DNA of 64,000 nt, from NCBI GenBank assembly GCA_023105745.1, contig JALGQZ010000009.1:46405967-46469966 (forward strand), written 5' to 3'. Below, piece after piece: positions 44,273 to 58,589 of this stretch. The stretch comes from Austropuccinia psidii. Its lineage: Eukaryota > Basidiomycota > Pucciniomycetes > Pucciniales > Sphaerophragmiaceae. Made by a program: the position numbers and the translations under genes. Below the pieces are notes generated by a model. It was not told the origin of the DNA. It ran no database searches and saw only the letters and a list, made by a program, of their open reading frames with translations. Each line of letters begins with the position of its first letter. Within the stretch, counting starts at the first letter, position 1.

Positions 44273-46507
44273 ATGGCCCAAACCCCGGGAAATTCAACTG
44301 AATTCAATGAACGACCAACTTCAGCCCCAGAGAGTGGAAGTGAAATCTCTGATATCGCCAGTAGTCGTGAATTAGGCATTGAAGTAGAGAGCCAGTCACA
44401 TGAATATAATCAAGATCCACCAGTTCTTCCAGAATGTGAGTATGCATCCATCTTGAATATTTCTAATCTCCCAAAACCTGATATTGTGTCATAGCCTTTA
44501 TTTCAGGTCAGCCTCCAAGCTCTCAGAAACCAAATTTTAAAAGTTATGAGAAGGAAAAGACTGTTGAACCTTGTGCACCGACAGAAGATGATGGGCAAGA
44601 TGATGTAATTTTCAGTGGGGAGGTGGAAATTATATCCAAGGAACAATTTGTCTCCAACATTGCTCAAACAATCCCAAGGCTCAAAAAAATCCAAAATGAT
44701 AGTAAAATTCCTGATTATGTGCATCAAAAGATTGCTGAATCCATGAGCCTGCTCAAAATGGATTTGAACCGTAAGTCCATTACTAATTCAAAACAAAATT
44801 GATATCAATAGCTGCTTACAATATATGGGCAGGTGTGGAGGTGGGAGAATCTCTACCTGAAGGATCTCGAGTCGTCATTGGATTTCAAGGCAAAGGATTA
44901 GGAAAAAGACCAAATATACATGCGACCAAAAAAACAAACAAAAAACGCCGTACCTTTGAAGCCGCAAACGATTCTCGCGATCAAGCTCACAAAATTATCA
45001 ATGTTGAAGGGGACCATATTGATAATCACCCTCCGCATACTGAACCCCCCCAATACTCAATGAAACAATCCATGATGAAGCTCCACATACTGAAAGTCCC
45101 CCGATACCCAATGAAACAATGCATGATGCAACCCCTCCCGCCTCTCCTTGGAACATTCAAGCCTTTCAAGAAAGGGAAACAATTAAACATGATACAATGG
45201 GACGAGATATGACTGATATAGTTCCTGACCCTGAGCCCGAAGTGTCATCCTCTGCTAATTTTCAAGGGATATTTTTATCCCGCATGGAAGAGTTTGCAGG
45301 AATTTTGAATTATCATTCCAATATTACTCAACAATCATGGAAAAGGGCGCTTGATAATATCAATAGTATTTACAAAAATCGATGGGACAATTTACCAACA
45401 AAAGATGCTCATACATTCCTGCCTGTTGTATTAAGGTGATCAGTAACCAAGAGCTTAAAATGTCGGCCTGGCTGGAGGACCTTGAGATGGCAGGTGAGTT
45501 TTATCTTTGTGCATGATACATGTTTATTGGCTGTTGACTGGTGATATACATTGCAATATACAGGGTTAGATTTTTTTAAGCCAACCAAAACAGAAGCCTT
45601 TTTTGATCACAACATTTGGAATCTCAAATTGATGAAGGAATCAGCTAAACCTCCAGAGAATCTCCCAAAATCTGAACACTCCTTCTTCAAAATGGTTCAG
45701 AGCCTTCTTTACCCCGCCAATCCAGTTAAACATTTTTGGGCCAATGTTATGTTTGAATCCATTAGTTTAGTCTCATACGATGTGGTTGCACCCAAACCAT
45801 ATGTTGCACCAACATCAAATTCGACCGATCCTCTTGGACTCGAACGGGGAGCAGTTGAATACCTTGCCTCCTGCTTGAGTAAATCAAAGCAACGTGCAAC
45901 CCAGCTCAGCATTGAAGGTGGCGGGGCTGACAATGAGATATCCACAAAGCCGCACAAGAACCTGGAGGATCTAATGGATACAGTTATCCATTTGATGATT
46001 GCGTACAACATGGTACGTGCACATACAAAGGTCGAAGTTAATGGCATCAAAGGCAAACTCACAAACTCAAAAAAAAATGAGGCCATCAAAGATCTTTTGG
46101 CATGTCACAAGAATCTCGGAATAAATTGAATTTGATATGGTATATTAGCAGCATTCTGTGCGGCGGGGGTTTGTGGTTTGATGGTATGCTCAGATGGCTG
46201 GAGAACAAGCTCAGTTAAAGGGGCTTTATCACTAATTGACATTTCCGCAAAACTTTCAGAGGGTAAAAATCTAGTGGAGCCAGTGTGGCTACGTACTAAT
46301 AAGTATATATGTAATTTACTGAATAAAAGCTTCTTCTCATCAGAGTCTTTTGACCCCACTGTACCTCTTAGATTTGAATTTGCACGATGCTTAGTATTAG
46401 ACTTTGGTGATGCCTGGGTGGCGAAACGCGGTCTTGGTTCAAGTGATGAGGTCACCTTGACAGTACCCAGGTCAGCAAAACTCACAACCAGGATTGACCC
46501 ATTTTAG
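44273..46507 (+). pseudogene. Gene 5, copy 2, broken
   Basis: Same four-exon gene as 24811-27040. Here codon 14 is CGA (open), but two single-base losses (a C run near 45050 and GTTGGTA to GTTGTA near 45428) and a CGA to TGA change near 46128 break it. It matches the copy 1 protein closely elsewhere, which supports the exon model. Confidence 0.75.
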
Positions 46508-47048
46508 ATTAGCTTTGTACTAGATAGATTGTAATTTAATTTTGCAAAGTGATTTATGAATTCAATAATCCTGACTTCCTATCCTACTACTCCCCGGATG
46601 CCACAGTCTGAGTACCAATAGTAATTGTACGGCGGCATGCCTCCGTACATCATTGCAAAGACTCCGACAAAACACAAGCTGAGTCAGGCGTTGTGCCCGC
46701 GAGTAGCACACGCGGGGGCATTGCGGGAAGTCGCGTTTATCACTTCCCGCCAGCCCATAATAGGCCAAATGTTCCTGTGTCTTTCAAGAGGACTAGGATA
46801 GCTAGGGATCCGCATTCCAAATGGTTGGATTGGAAAGTGATTGCATGGGAACATCAATATGTCAAATTGAATAATGCACTATCCACTGCAATTTTCAGGT
46901 TCAGGTATTTGACATCGCGAATTTGCCAAGGTCAGGTGTGATCTTTCTCTTTAGCCGCAATCAAAAAAGATTCATCAACCGCAATTCAATTTAGGTGATA
47001 TTAATAAATCAGTAATCATTCGGTTTCATTTCATTTTCTGCTGAAAGC
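46508..47048. promoter_or_regulatory. TET-like gene promoter region, copy 2 (palindrome e and paired hairpins)
   Basis: Contains CpG palindrome e (46626-46649, half site TGTACGGCGGCA) and the paired hairpins (46696-46750) in the same order as copy 1. No gene. Confidence 0.6.
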
Positions 47049-48377
47049 ATGCCATTCACCAAAAAAGGAAAAGAGCGTAAAAGGGAACTCGCCAGAAAGC
47101 GTCGGGCTGAGGAAGGAAAGTGTGAGTTGCTCGCTTAATCTCAGTGTATATATGCTTCCACATTTATGTGGCACCCTAATTGGGCCCCACGGAAGAACAT
47201 TGGCTTTAGTCGGTTCAGATTGTGCCAATGTCATGTGGGCTCCAACAGGGAAGTTCAAGGATGTGTGCCGAAGAAAGCTCCTTGGCAGTATCTGATATCT
47301 TGTGTGCTTCAACACATAGTGATCCCTCAACCACTCTGGAATAGTAGCAGATCCCAAAAGACAAATGAGCGCAAAACGAGCTGAATGAATAGGTTGTTTT
47401 CCTCCTCTTGCCCAACAGCACAAATATCAATGCCAGTATCAGCAAATATCACCCCAAGTGAAATTCGGAGGGTTGTGGATGTCAATCAGATCAAACGCAT
47501 TCACTTTGGCCGTGTGGCAATTTTCTCTTCAACCAGATTACTCATTGCCCTTGTCGAATTCCGACCATTCACAACAATGAGTGAAGTCGAGGTCAATCAA
47601 TGGGATGAATTATCACAATTCTTATTTCGCAAAAAGAGATTCACCGACCCGATTGCAACCAATGGAGCATTACTGGAGGGATTTATGTTCGCGATTGGGT
47701 GGCGCAAATGCAGCAAAAAGATTGAACAATTTGGTCTGTATGGAAGTGTCGGGAAAACTGAAAACGCAAAAGATGAATGGCAGAACCGAGATCCCAATCT
47801 TAGCTCGGTGGGTTGCATTCTAGGTCAATCCTTACGATATGTTGGGGATAATTTATTTGAGAAGATTCAAAATTCCTACAATTCATTGGGGGTTCCGTCT
47901 TTTGATCAAGTCAACTATGAAGGCAATATTCTGGCAAATCAGGGTGCATTCGAGTTTGCTTCCGCACTCACTTTCACCATGAATGGATTCAAAAACGCAC
48001 CTCATGTTGATAAGGATGCATCGCTGTATGCTTCGGGTTGGTGGTTTCAAGCTGATAAGCAGACCGGCCAAATTCAAAGAGATGCGTCAAAGCAGTGTAC
48101 AGGGGGAAAATTGATTTTCCCAAATGAGCATTTTTGGATTGATCTATCCGCATGTCATAGGCTCATTCAGGTAGTGTGGGCCAGTAGTACATTTGTTCAT
48201 TATACTGATCCAGCACAGGAAAACGAAAGCACGACACTAGTGGGTATGTCCGCACAATGCTCAAGCAGGTTAGCAAAAACAATGCGGCAAAAAAACCATG
48301 GCTATTATGAGATTGGCGAGAGAGCGGGCTATCAAATCAGGGATGGTAATACAATCTCATGCCGATTTAAAGAATGA
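47049..48377 (+). CDS. TET/JBP-like 2-oxoglutarate Fe(II) dioxygenase, copy 2, intact
   Basis: Exons 47049-47121, 47249-47287 and 47419-48377 have the same lengths as in copy 1 and give 356 aa. HxD (NAPHVDKD), FVHYT and the SSRL arginine are all kept. The 21 differences from copy 1 over 330 residues fall outside these motifs. A TGA just upstream of 47385 (CGA in copy 1) would break the alternative unspliced frame, but it lies inside the proposed second intron, which favours the spliced model. It is the only intact gene in this copy. Confidence 0.82.
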
Positions 48378-49455
48378 GGGAATTTGCATGTGGGTTGGGT
48401 AAGTAATGGTGGGGTAAGGCAGAGGACAATATACACCAGGATTGGATGGATTCGAGTGCGGGAGATGGGTGTCTCACATGAAAAAGGGATGAAGTGGATT
48501 ATGTACGGTGGCATGCCATCGTACATCTGTCCTGGTTTGTTGCTATTTTCCAGGATGCCGATGCTTCACACACGAATCCTTATCCTTGTTCAGGTTCCAC
48601 AAATGCTAAAAGTTCCTTATGCCTATGGGGGGTGCCGACGCTACACACGCCAATCCTTACGCCTGTGCAGGCTCCTGAAAATTTACATGCCAATCCTTAC
48701 GCTTGTGAAGGTTCCCAAAAATGCTAAAAATTCCTTACGCCTGTACAGGCTTTCAACAATTCACACGCCAATCCTTATGCTTGTGAAGGTTCCCCACAAT
48801 GCTGAAAATTTCTTGGCCTGTGCAGGATCCCGAGAATTCACACGCCAATTCTTACGCCTGTGCAGGCTCCCAACAATTCACACGCCAATTCTTACGCTTG
48901 TGCAGGCTCCCAAGAATTCACACCCCAATCCTTACGCCTGTGCAGGCTCCCAACAATTGACACGCCAATCCTTACGCCTGTGCAGGCTCCAGACAAGTCA
49001 CACGCCAATCCTTACGCTTGTGAAGGTTCCAGACAATTTAAACAATTCAATACATGAGTAAGATTAATAGCGTGTGACCATAGGAAAGGCCATGTTTCAC
49101 GAATCTGGACTGGTTTGCTCACATACAGGAACCTCCCGCTTTTTTACAGTTAAGAATGGATATGGCTCTAAACCATGGAAGAAGAAAATATAGGAGAGGA
49201 TAATGGCAACTGTTGGCGCATTTTGAGAAAAAGAGGTTCACGAAAACAAATACTCACTCAAACTCTTGGTGGGGAACTTATAAAAATTTTTCTCACGCAA
49301 AAGGATATGTGAACCATTGAGGAAAATATAATTTCACATGAGCAAAGAATGTAATAGAAATTGAACATAACAATAATTGAAGACAAATAATTCATTTAAA
49401 AGAGTGTATTACAACATTGAATAAGAGGAAAATGATTTTTTTTTTAATTTTATTT
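48378..49455. repeat. Minisatellite 1 (48553-49031), palindrome d (48501-48526) and spacer, copy 2
   Basis: Inverse of 21750-22904. It also holds the copy 2 version of the small MEEENIGEDNGN frame (49175-49302). No other gene is visible. Confidence 0.75.
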
Positions 49456-50809
49456 TTCTAAGAATTTCAAGACTGTCCCAGTGATGTCCTCCTTTGGATA
49501 AGCCTCCAGTGCCTGGGCAAGGAGGGAGTTTAGTTCCTCCCGGAATTCCCGGTGCATCTCATTTCAATGAGTTGCATCCACGAAAGGAATCATGTGGAGC
49601 AAGCGGCGATGCTCCAACAAGATTCGGTTGATCGATTCGTGGACGATGGCTCGAGGAATCATTAGGGTCGGTCGCAGGTCGGTGAATTCCTGGCAAGCAT
49701 CATCGTGGGAATGAGAGGAGCTTGGCACCGGGGGGGAGGAGGTTGTTGGGTTCTTGGGGGCAATGGGAGGGAGATCCTGGGAAGGAACCGGGGTAGGAGA
49801 GGAGGGAGGGGGAAGATGGTGGTGTCGGTGAAGAAGAAGGGGGATGGGGGGATCCAACGGGCGTATCGTCGATGATGATGATCGAGCGAGGAGTGGCGGG
49901 ACGATCTGGAGACGGTCGAAGAAAAAATGAGGAAAAGTGGATGGATCGAAGAGAAAGAAGGGGTGACTTACCATAAGGTTCCTCCGTGGATTGCGTAGGA
50001 GCCACCTCAGGTTCTGGCTCACGAGTCGTATCGTCCTCAGGTGGTTGGGACGATGGACTCGGGCCAGGAATAGGTGGCTCTTCCGTTTGGGAGGGTTCTA
50101 GAAAAGGAGTAAGAGTCAGTTCACTCGACTCGAAAGTGAAAGTGAAAATGAAATGAAACTTTGGCTGCTTACCGCGGAATAATTCCTCAGACCATCGGGT
50201 GCCACTCGGGCCTGGAGTGGGTTGCCGGGGGGTTTGCTCGCGAGGCAAACTAGGAACGGGAGAGTCATGTCGGGGGGGATTTGGGGGGTTTTGTTCTATG
50301 AGTAATGGAAAAAAGTCAGTATTATTGCGTGAAGAGAAATGAGATAAGGAGGAGAAATAAAACTTACTTTGGCATTTGAATCCCATAGGTGACAAGACAT
50401 GGTGACGATCAGCCCAAGCTTGAATGTCCTCTTGCCATTGCCATCCTTCATCGGCCGGATAATCACTTCGCTCCAGTCAAGGAGTGAAGTGACCATTGGA
50501 TGGTGGCCTAGGAGGGGGAGTGGACAAATCAATACTGGAGGGGACAGGGCTGATTGTCCGGAATCGTTCCCGTTGGCCTGTTTGGGGGCCCGGCATCCAT
50601 TCACGCTCGGAAATGGTTTCATCATCGTCAACCACAAAGGAGTCCTCCCGAGGGCATCTTGGGCGGGAACTCCTCTGGCCTCGTGGTCGGAAGGGGCGGA
50701 CAACGAACAAACATTTCTTGTGTGCTTGTCGGCAAGCATCACAAGCGTCGTTCGTCGTCAAGGAACGAATGCAGGGGATACCCCGCTTGGTGCATAAAGT
50801 GCACAACAT
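49456..50809 (-). pseudogene. Permuted Cys6-cluster gene, copy 2, broken
   Basis: Starts MLCTLCTKRGIPC with all six cysteines kept (CX2CX6CX9CX2CX6C). Exon 4 has a net frame change in its Pro/Ser-rich part and a CGA to TGA change near 49566 (FVDATH then stop). Beyond the stop the frame continues as LNSLLAQALEAYPKED, probably the original C-terminus, which copy 1 lost by a 2-nt indel. Confidence 0.72.
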
Positions 50810-53806
50810 CTAAAAACAAAACAATTGAGGTTAGTAACTGCATACAAAGTAAACAATCAAGAGAAGAAATGAAGACGTACGATGAATTATGAATTTAAAA
50901 CCAAAACAAAATAAGAACGCTCTAGTCGGAAGTTTTTAAAAGTCTGGAAAAGAGTCGTGAAGAAAAATAAGTATTAATATTGGTATGTAATGTCGACAAA
51001 AGTTTAAAAAAGAGGTAACGCACGAGGTGGATAGAAGTGAGGTTCTGAACGGATCAGAAGAATAAACAAACAGGCAAAAGGAAGGGAAGTGGGTTTAGTG
51101 GAGTGCGAAAGACAAAAATAGAAAGGCAGGAAGACAAAGGGGAATACGCACAAGAAGCACAAACACGGGTGAGAAAGAAAGTGAAGTGCGTGTCGTGTGA
51201 AGATGGTCTTTTATACCATGGTGAAGCTGAGACGATCTCAGCAGTTGCAGCACCCGCAAAAGTCTCAGATTCAAGGCGTGTGGGCAAAATTGAAGCTGAG
51301 TCTCAGCGAATGCTGCAACTGAGAAATGAAATGCTCGCATGAGGCAGAAGAACAATGGGGGTCTGGCTGAGTATTGCAATTGATTGAATTGTCAAGCTGA
51401 GTCAAATCCCCTTTGTTTGCTTAAATTGCCACCCGATCACCCAGGAGGGTGGTCGTGAGGCCCTTGTTGAATGTGCATTGTGGGTGCAATGCACAAGTGA
51501 CCACGGCAAGATCACCGGCCTTATGGCCTTGTGATAGTCTTTGAACAAAGGGGGGCTGTAAGACAAGTGAATACAGCGTGAGCTTGCCTCGACCCATTGC
51601 TCAGGTTTTCTTTCGGGTCATAATTAAAATGCTCAGTGGCTGAACATTTTAATTGCACAGTAATTGAACAATTGATATAACAATATCAAATGCACCGCTG
51701 AGTATTGCAATTTATTAAATTGTCAAGCTGAGTCAAATCCCCTTTCTTTCCTTAAATAGCCACCCGATCACCCGGGAGGGTGGTCGTGAGGCCCTTGTTG
51801 AATGTGCATTGTGGGTGCAATGCACAAGTGACCCATGCAGAAATGCACCCGGTGCATTGGGTCAGAAGTGACTGCGGTGAGATCACCGGCCGTATGGCCT
51901 GGTGATAGTCTTTGAACAAAGGGGGGGGCTGTAAGGCAAGTGAATACAGCGTGAGCTTGCCTTGACCCATTGTTCAGGTCTGCTTTCGGGTCATAATTGA
52001 AATGCTCAGTGGCTGAACATTTTAATTGCACAGTAATTGAACAAGTGATATAAAAATATGAAATGCACCATGATGAGCCATTGCTCAGTCGTTTTTGTAT
52101 GCCCACAATCTGAGCATTTGGCACAGAATCGGGTGAAATTTCAGCCAGGTGCAGCATTTCACACGCTTTGGTGAAGTGCTCCAAACTGAGCGTTCCAATG
52201 AACTATTGCAAAAAAAGTTCATTCCATGGCTTTACTGAGCACTTTCACACGGTGCTTGTGACCATGACATGCTCAGCTTGCGTGTGCAAACCGGGTGAAA
52301 TGCAATGCTGAGCATGTGGCACATGAGCTACGTATATGCAAACGATCGGAAGGTGCATGCACATTTGCTATATGCATGCAGGCTCAAGTAGTATTACAAC
52401 TTCCTAATCTGTACAGCCAACACTGTAGTACGCAGTACACCTTTGTAAATGTATGCTGCGGGGCAGAGCAAAAGCTGTTCAGCAATGTAACATGAAAATC
52501 ACGTCAAGCCATGAGTCATATATCTCAACTGCATCCCTTTGGTGTACCTTTTTGGAGAGCTCTGCCTAACAATGGCATAGACGCGGGTGTAATCCGAGTT
52601 AATGAAAGTGGGTCATAATGGGATGACTTATGATTTGGGTAATACACAAACAGTGGATTCACTCCGGTGCCATTGTTGGGGCCAACAATGACTGGCCCTG
52701 CTTGTTCATTGCGTGTGCTCATTGTTGGGAAGCCACACGCTTTCATATGCACCCCCCAACGGGTCATACACAGGCAGCTTTCACACGCCTGGAAGACATT
52801 TTACTGCCAGTGTTCCGACCAGCTAGTTTCTTGGTTGGGTGGTCAGCTTTACTGCAGACGCTCACCTCCTCGCGTGTGGAAACCTGATGCCAATCAGTGT
52901 GGATTTGCTTCAGCCTCATCCACATTAGAATAATCCCAGCCTATGATTGCTGAGGCTGGTTATGTTTGCGTGGGTATCTCCCACCGCGGGTAATTTTCTT
53001 CACGTTCTCAAACGCCCTGCGCAAGTTGTGGCACCTGGCTTGCAGCCAGAAATTCCCTTGGGTGGGTGGCCTCTTTCTCCGGAGTTTTGTACACGCATGA
53101 GGCAAAGACCGTGATCCCAATCTCGGGGGATTAGTGGCCTCCTCAAACGCAATAGGGGTGAATGTAGATGTGGATCATGCCTCACGGTCGGTGCCCCGTT
53201 TGATCATGCCACACTTCCCCCCCTGAAGCCTAGATGGAATCAGTCATCAAAAAACTTCACGCAAAACCAAAACCATGTTTGGTGGCATGCCACCAAACAT
53301 ATCCCACCCGCCCACACACAAACATCCCCACAGTGAGATTTCCCTTTGAAAAGGCCAATATTGCCCAGTAGGTCCCTGTGCAACAATTAACCTGGGGAAG
53401 ATATATATGCATCCATGTTCGCTGTCACACCAGCGAACATGACTGCATGCCTCTGATATGCCCTCCACAATAAGTCGCTACAACCCACCCAATTTCGGAT
53501 ATGCTAATGTCAACCTTGTTCCACCAAAGGTTTTGTACCTTGCTGCAGATCCAGCAGTCATATCAGTGCACCCACATTTTGGCCACCTTGCCTTGATATA
53601 TGCCCCAAATTGGATATGAAAATTATGAGCCCAAGAGGCCCATCCCCATCAAGACCATGCACGTAACCACAGGCCATCCCCCCTTGACCCCATTGCTGCC
53701 TCTCATATAAGTTCCCCATCTGCGCCTATTTGTCTTCATTCCGTTTAGCTAACCCCTCCCGATCATATAATTTCCAACTGTCCCCAAATAATTTAAAATA
53801 GCCATC
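50810..53806. promoter_or_regulatory. Regulatory region between Cys6 and SNF2 genes, copy 2
   Basis: Contains the Cys6 gene TATA box (about 51207-51217), the 371-bp duplication (about 51420-52060), many CTGAGC motifs, and palindromes b (53275-53300, CpGs lost) and c (53415-53440). No gene. Confidence 0.6.
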
Positions 53807-56204
53807 ATGTCAACCCCTTCACAGCCACTTTGCATTGGGATGATTAATATTCGTATTCCAATAAATAGTGATATAGGCTTAAATCCTGAGAATTCCCACT
53901 TAGCTTCTTGGATTATCATATGGCACAATCAACACAACATATTTGTTTATCTCCCCAATCACCAGCATGCTATTGGCTCTCTACCTGGAACCCTTTCCAA
54001 AACGTTGATACCATTCCTTGGGGCACCAAAAACGTTCATGCACTGTGGTCCTGGTAGGGCATGGATTGAAAATTGCCAATCCAATCCTTCTCAAATATTA
54101 TTCGTTGAGGGAGTATTTATGACTGATGCAAATGATCCCTCCTCATCTCAGAAACCCAATCTAGCATTGATGTTCTTCACATGGTATCCAAACATTTTAT
54201 TCATAATGGAAAGTTTCGAACACAATATTTCAAGCTTAAAATGCCCAAAGAATATGACTGTAATACTCATAGTCAATGTCAACTCTTCACTCCAACATTT
54301 CCCCCTTCAAGCTCGACGCCAGTTTCATATCCTGCTGTTTCATCATTGGTTTCCAAGCAGAAACTGATACAATTACCCAGTGGATCAGACCTCCCCATGA
54401 TGACCCCGCCCCATGCCATTATTCAAACCCCCCTCCTCCCTCATCAAAAGACCGGACTAGCTTTCATTTGGGATCGAGAAATCCCCAATGGCCAATCAGC
54501 CCGTAACCTTTGGGCCACCTCACCCCCAGGATTCACTTTCAATGCCAGGCACATCATTACAAACAGGGTCGTTAGCTCATTTGAATCCCTTTCGACCAAT
54601 ACCCCTCTTGGGGGACTGCTCGCGGATGATATGGGATTAGGTAAAACCATTCAGGCCATTTCTCTAATTGGTACCTCCAAGGAGCGGATGATTGCAAACC
54701 CCCATTTCTCCACGCCCACCATGATCATCTGCCCCCCTCGCTTGATTACCAACTGGCAATCAGAAATATCCAAGCATGCTCAGGCTGGAGCGCTGCATTC
54801 CAAAATTTACCATGGTCCCACTCGTCACTCATTATCCAAAGACAACATCTTAAAATATGATATCATCATCACTTCTTACAATACTATCACCCAAGAATTT
54901 AAGCAAACCAATACCTCTACATCATTCATTTTTCAAATCAATTGGCATCGTATAATTTTGGATGAAGCACAGTGAGTGTCTGATCTTAAATGATTCAAAT
55001 TACCTTTTATATCCAATAACCCTTGCCCCATGTTACAGTTATATTCGCTCTCAATACACTGCCACTCACCGTGCCTTTAATAGCCTCCTTTCATCCCGTC
55101 GAATATGTTTAACGGGCACACCTATTCACAACACCATTTATGACCTTTCGGGCATAATAGCATTTATCACTCAACCCCAGAGCGCCGATCAAGATAACTG
55201 GTCACCATTCATCCTGAGTAGTCTTTCCAAAGGTTGCAATGATATCTTGCGTTTGGCATTGCGGCATTTAAGTTTGCGCCGCACCAAAACCACACATCTC
55301 AAATCCCTCCCCACTATTAGCCATCATTATGAGCTGCTCCCACTCAACCCGACCATGCAGCAAGAATATTCCATATTATATGAAGAATTCCTATCATCCA
55401 AAAGGAAAGGACCAGGAGAATTTTTCAGAAATATTAATAAGCTGCGAATATGTTTTAACCATCACATCATGCTTAACACAATTGCAGAGGCAGACTTGGA
55501 AGACCACGAGGGCAGGAGCACTCAGGATAACTCCCCAAGAATCACACAAACTATTGTGGATGTGGAAACATGCATGATGAGTAGTAAAATTGCACACCTC
55601 CTACAAAGCTTAATGAAGAACAAACAAACAAGGTGTGGTCCAACCAAATCAGTGGTTTATACCCAATGGACACAATTTCTAGATTTGTGCGTTAATTCTA
55701 ATATGCATCCATTACCAATTGAATCCATCTGACTTTTTCATATTGTAGAATTGGTATTGCACTTGCCCATCACTCTATCCTTTCAGCACGAATTGATGGA
55801 ACAATTACTGCATGAGCACAGGAGAAGGCACTGGAGAATTTCTTCAATAATCCTGAATGTGAAGTACTGATTGCATCAATTGCCACAGCTGGAACTGGCC
55901 TTAATATAACTTGTGCTAATACGGTCTATTTAATGGTGAGGGGACCCCCAAAATTCTGCCCTGATTTGCGGCCCCTGACATCCACATTTCCAGGAGCCCA
56001 ATTGGAACCCAGCCATTGAGGCTCAGGCTGTTGATTGACTCCATCGTATTGGCCAACAACAACCTGTAAAGGTCATCCACTATATCACTCCTCATTCAGT
56101 TGAGGTCAACATGCGGAAGGTACCTTTCAAGATCATCTTTGACCCTAATTGTATTGCTATTCTAAAATCCTTCCTTATGGAAATGCCATTTTCCAAACAC
56201 CAAT
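53807..56204 (+). pseudogene. SNF2-family ATPase, copy 2, broken
   Basis: The same gene as 14917-17316. A 1-nt deletion near 54213 (AAAGCTTTC to AAAGTTTC) shifts the frame before the ATPase core. Two CGA to TGA changes (near 55813 and 56037) add stops in the C-terminal helicase lobe. Motifs GGLLADDMGLGKT, DEAH (completed by splicing) and LTGTPIHN are still readable. Confidence 0.85.
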
Positions 56205-56543
56205 AGGTCCAAGAAAAGAAAAATCATTAACTGCGTGAGCCTTACTGATATTATATAATTTGTGTTTGACCAATTTGATAACTCTTGTTCACCCTGGCAT
56301 AGGTCCACAATTATGAACACCATGAGTTGGATTGAACTCCTTCAATATTTCCTCAATGAAAATGAGCAATAGAGTCTTATTTCTAAGGGAGACGGTGATA
56401 CATTCCAATTCATATTGTCTATATTCTGAAATATTTAGCAAGTTGTTGCATCTTTAAGAAATCATACTCAGATTGTATTACACCTGCACAAATAATTCAA
56501 AAAATGTTAATTTGTAACGGTGCTATACATTTATATTACTAAG
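56205..56543. other. Convergent 3' region, copy 2
   Basis: Equivalent of 14582-14916; no feature seen. Confidence 0.4.
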
Positions 56544-58589
56544 TTATTGCAGAGCATCACCATTTGGCCTAATAACTGGCATGTCAAGTATCGTGAGGGC
56601 GCTAGTCTGCATCTTACTAAAGCCTTTGAGCCAATCTTGATCAAATACCTGAAATGATAAGCCTTCCGGAATATCACCATCATCTGTTGATCGTAATTCT
56701 GGCAATCTATCAATAGTTTTTTTACCCTTTTTTTTAATGCGATTACAAAACTCTATGTCTCGATCCATTTTTAATACCAATTCATTAAATAACTGGGAGC
56801 GCCAGCGTAATCCCACTTTCCGGTAAACTTGACGGCCATTTTCCAGTACCTCCTCAGTATCTGAACATACCCGAGGGTCATTGAATTGTGATGCTAGGAT
56901 GGGAAATTTAGCCGTATCACACCATTCACGACGGCGCTCACAGGTCTGCACATAATGAAGTAGATCATCATCAGTCTTTGCTCACAATGAAGAAGAGATA
57001 CATTAACTAACCCTTTGACGAATCTTCGCGAGCTTTTGATTCTCCTTCTTTTTAACCAAATACTCGGCATCCTTTTGAATAGACTTCCATTCTCTTTTCA
57101 AATAAGTGAAATATCTCTCCATTAAAGCCGCCACGACCCCATAGTTATTATGATCCTTGTTCCAACAGTAATGATGATACTCGGTGCTGACCAGTGCGAG
57201 ACGGAATGTACGGTAAAACACCATAGACATCAGCTCATTGAACGGATGTTGCCATGAGCTCTCCCAGTCCCAAGTGAATTGCTTTAGTCCTAACTTGTGG
57301 AGCTCATTTTCGCAGTAGCTTTGGAAACCCTGAGACTGAACCTGTGTTGATGGCTCATTGAAAACATCCTCGGGGACATATCCGAGATGACCAGCCACTT
57401 GAATTGCAATTTCACGCTCTTCTGTGCTTGGTGGTGCTGGTAGTGAGGAAAAATCCTTATCCCTAACTTTGAGTAGGAACAGGCAATGTGCATGTACTGC
57501 TTATCTCATTCCATGGACATTCTCTGGAAGTTCTGCTTTCAGCCATTTTTGTTGCTCCTTCTGGCTTGAACGTTTTGCCACATTGTGAGCTTTACGAGCC
57601 TGGTTCCTTTGCTGTCTGCCCTCGGATTGTTCAAGCATACTCTGGGCAAGGGGCATTTGAGGATGGGTGAACTCATTATTTGACTGAGTGCCATGCTCAT
57701 GTGCCGTGAAATTGTCACTCCTTGGTTCCTCATTTGTTTCCATTTGAGTTGGAGACATGTTCTCATCCTCATCATCCACCATTTTTTCTCTTGATGAACT
57801 GGCATGAGATGTTCTTGGTTTGGAGGCGTATGGATGATGACGTCCAGTGACTTTCTCTTTATGGACCAGAGGTGAAGATGCATAAAGTTCATCACCTGCC
57901 ATGCACATCATTAGTTAACACATCAAAAAATTAATGAACACTGGTCACTCACAATCTTCAATTGGCTCCTGAGATCGGACTGACTTGCCTTTAGGTGCCA
58001 TATCTAACCCATGAAACAAACATATCAAATGGTGAAAAAGGTTATACTCCGAAATTAAAATGACTTACTTTGATGAAGCGTCAATCCTGGATTTCCCTCC
58101 GACAGACCACTCCAATGGTCTTTTTAATCGCCCCCCATCCACGCACCTTTCATCACCCACATGAACCTGAGATCCTGATGGAATATTGAGGGTTGGCTGT
58201 TTACTTTGGCCAAAGGGATCCTGGGATGGGACTGGATCCCAACCAGGATTAAGGAGGAACTCACGTGGAAATTTTGATTGGGGATTAGCGTGTGATGAGA
58301 TTTGAGGTGTGCCTTCTGGCCCCTGAGACACATGCGTTTGTGTATTAGTGGGATTTGGGGGAATTGGAGTGACGGAAATATTTGGGATCGACCAAGTGCT
58401 TGAAGTTGGAGCCTTTGGATTGCCCACATCAATGTTAAGACCTGATACATTCATTGAGGATGCAATAGGGGTTGTGAGAGGAATGTTGGGACTCAATGGT
58501 GACTGTGTTTGAACATATTCTATGCTAGATTCACTATTTGAGTCATGAACAGAACCTGAACGGGATTTATGTGACTTGAAAGATGACAT
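56544..58589 (-). pseudogene. WRS-family gene, copy 2, broken
   Basis: Equivalent of 12520-14581. A 14-nt loss between two TTGGAG repeats near 58110 shifts the frame in exon 1. A TCA to TAA change near 57502 stops exon 3. The rest, including the YRKVGLRWRSQLFNEL block, is well conserved. Confidence 0.8.
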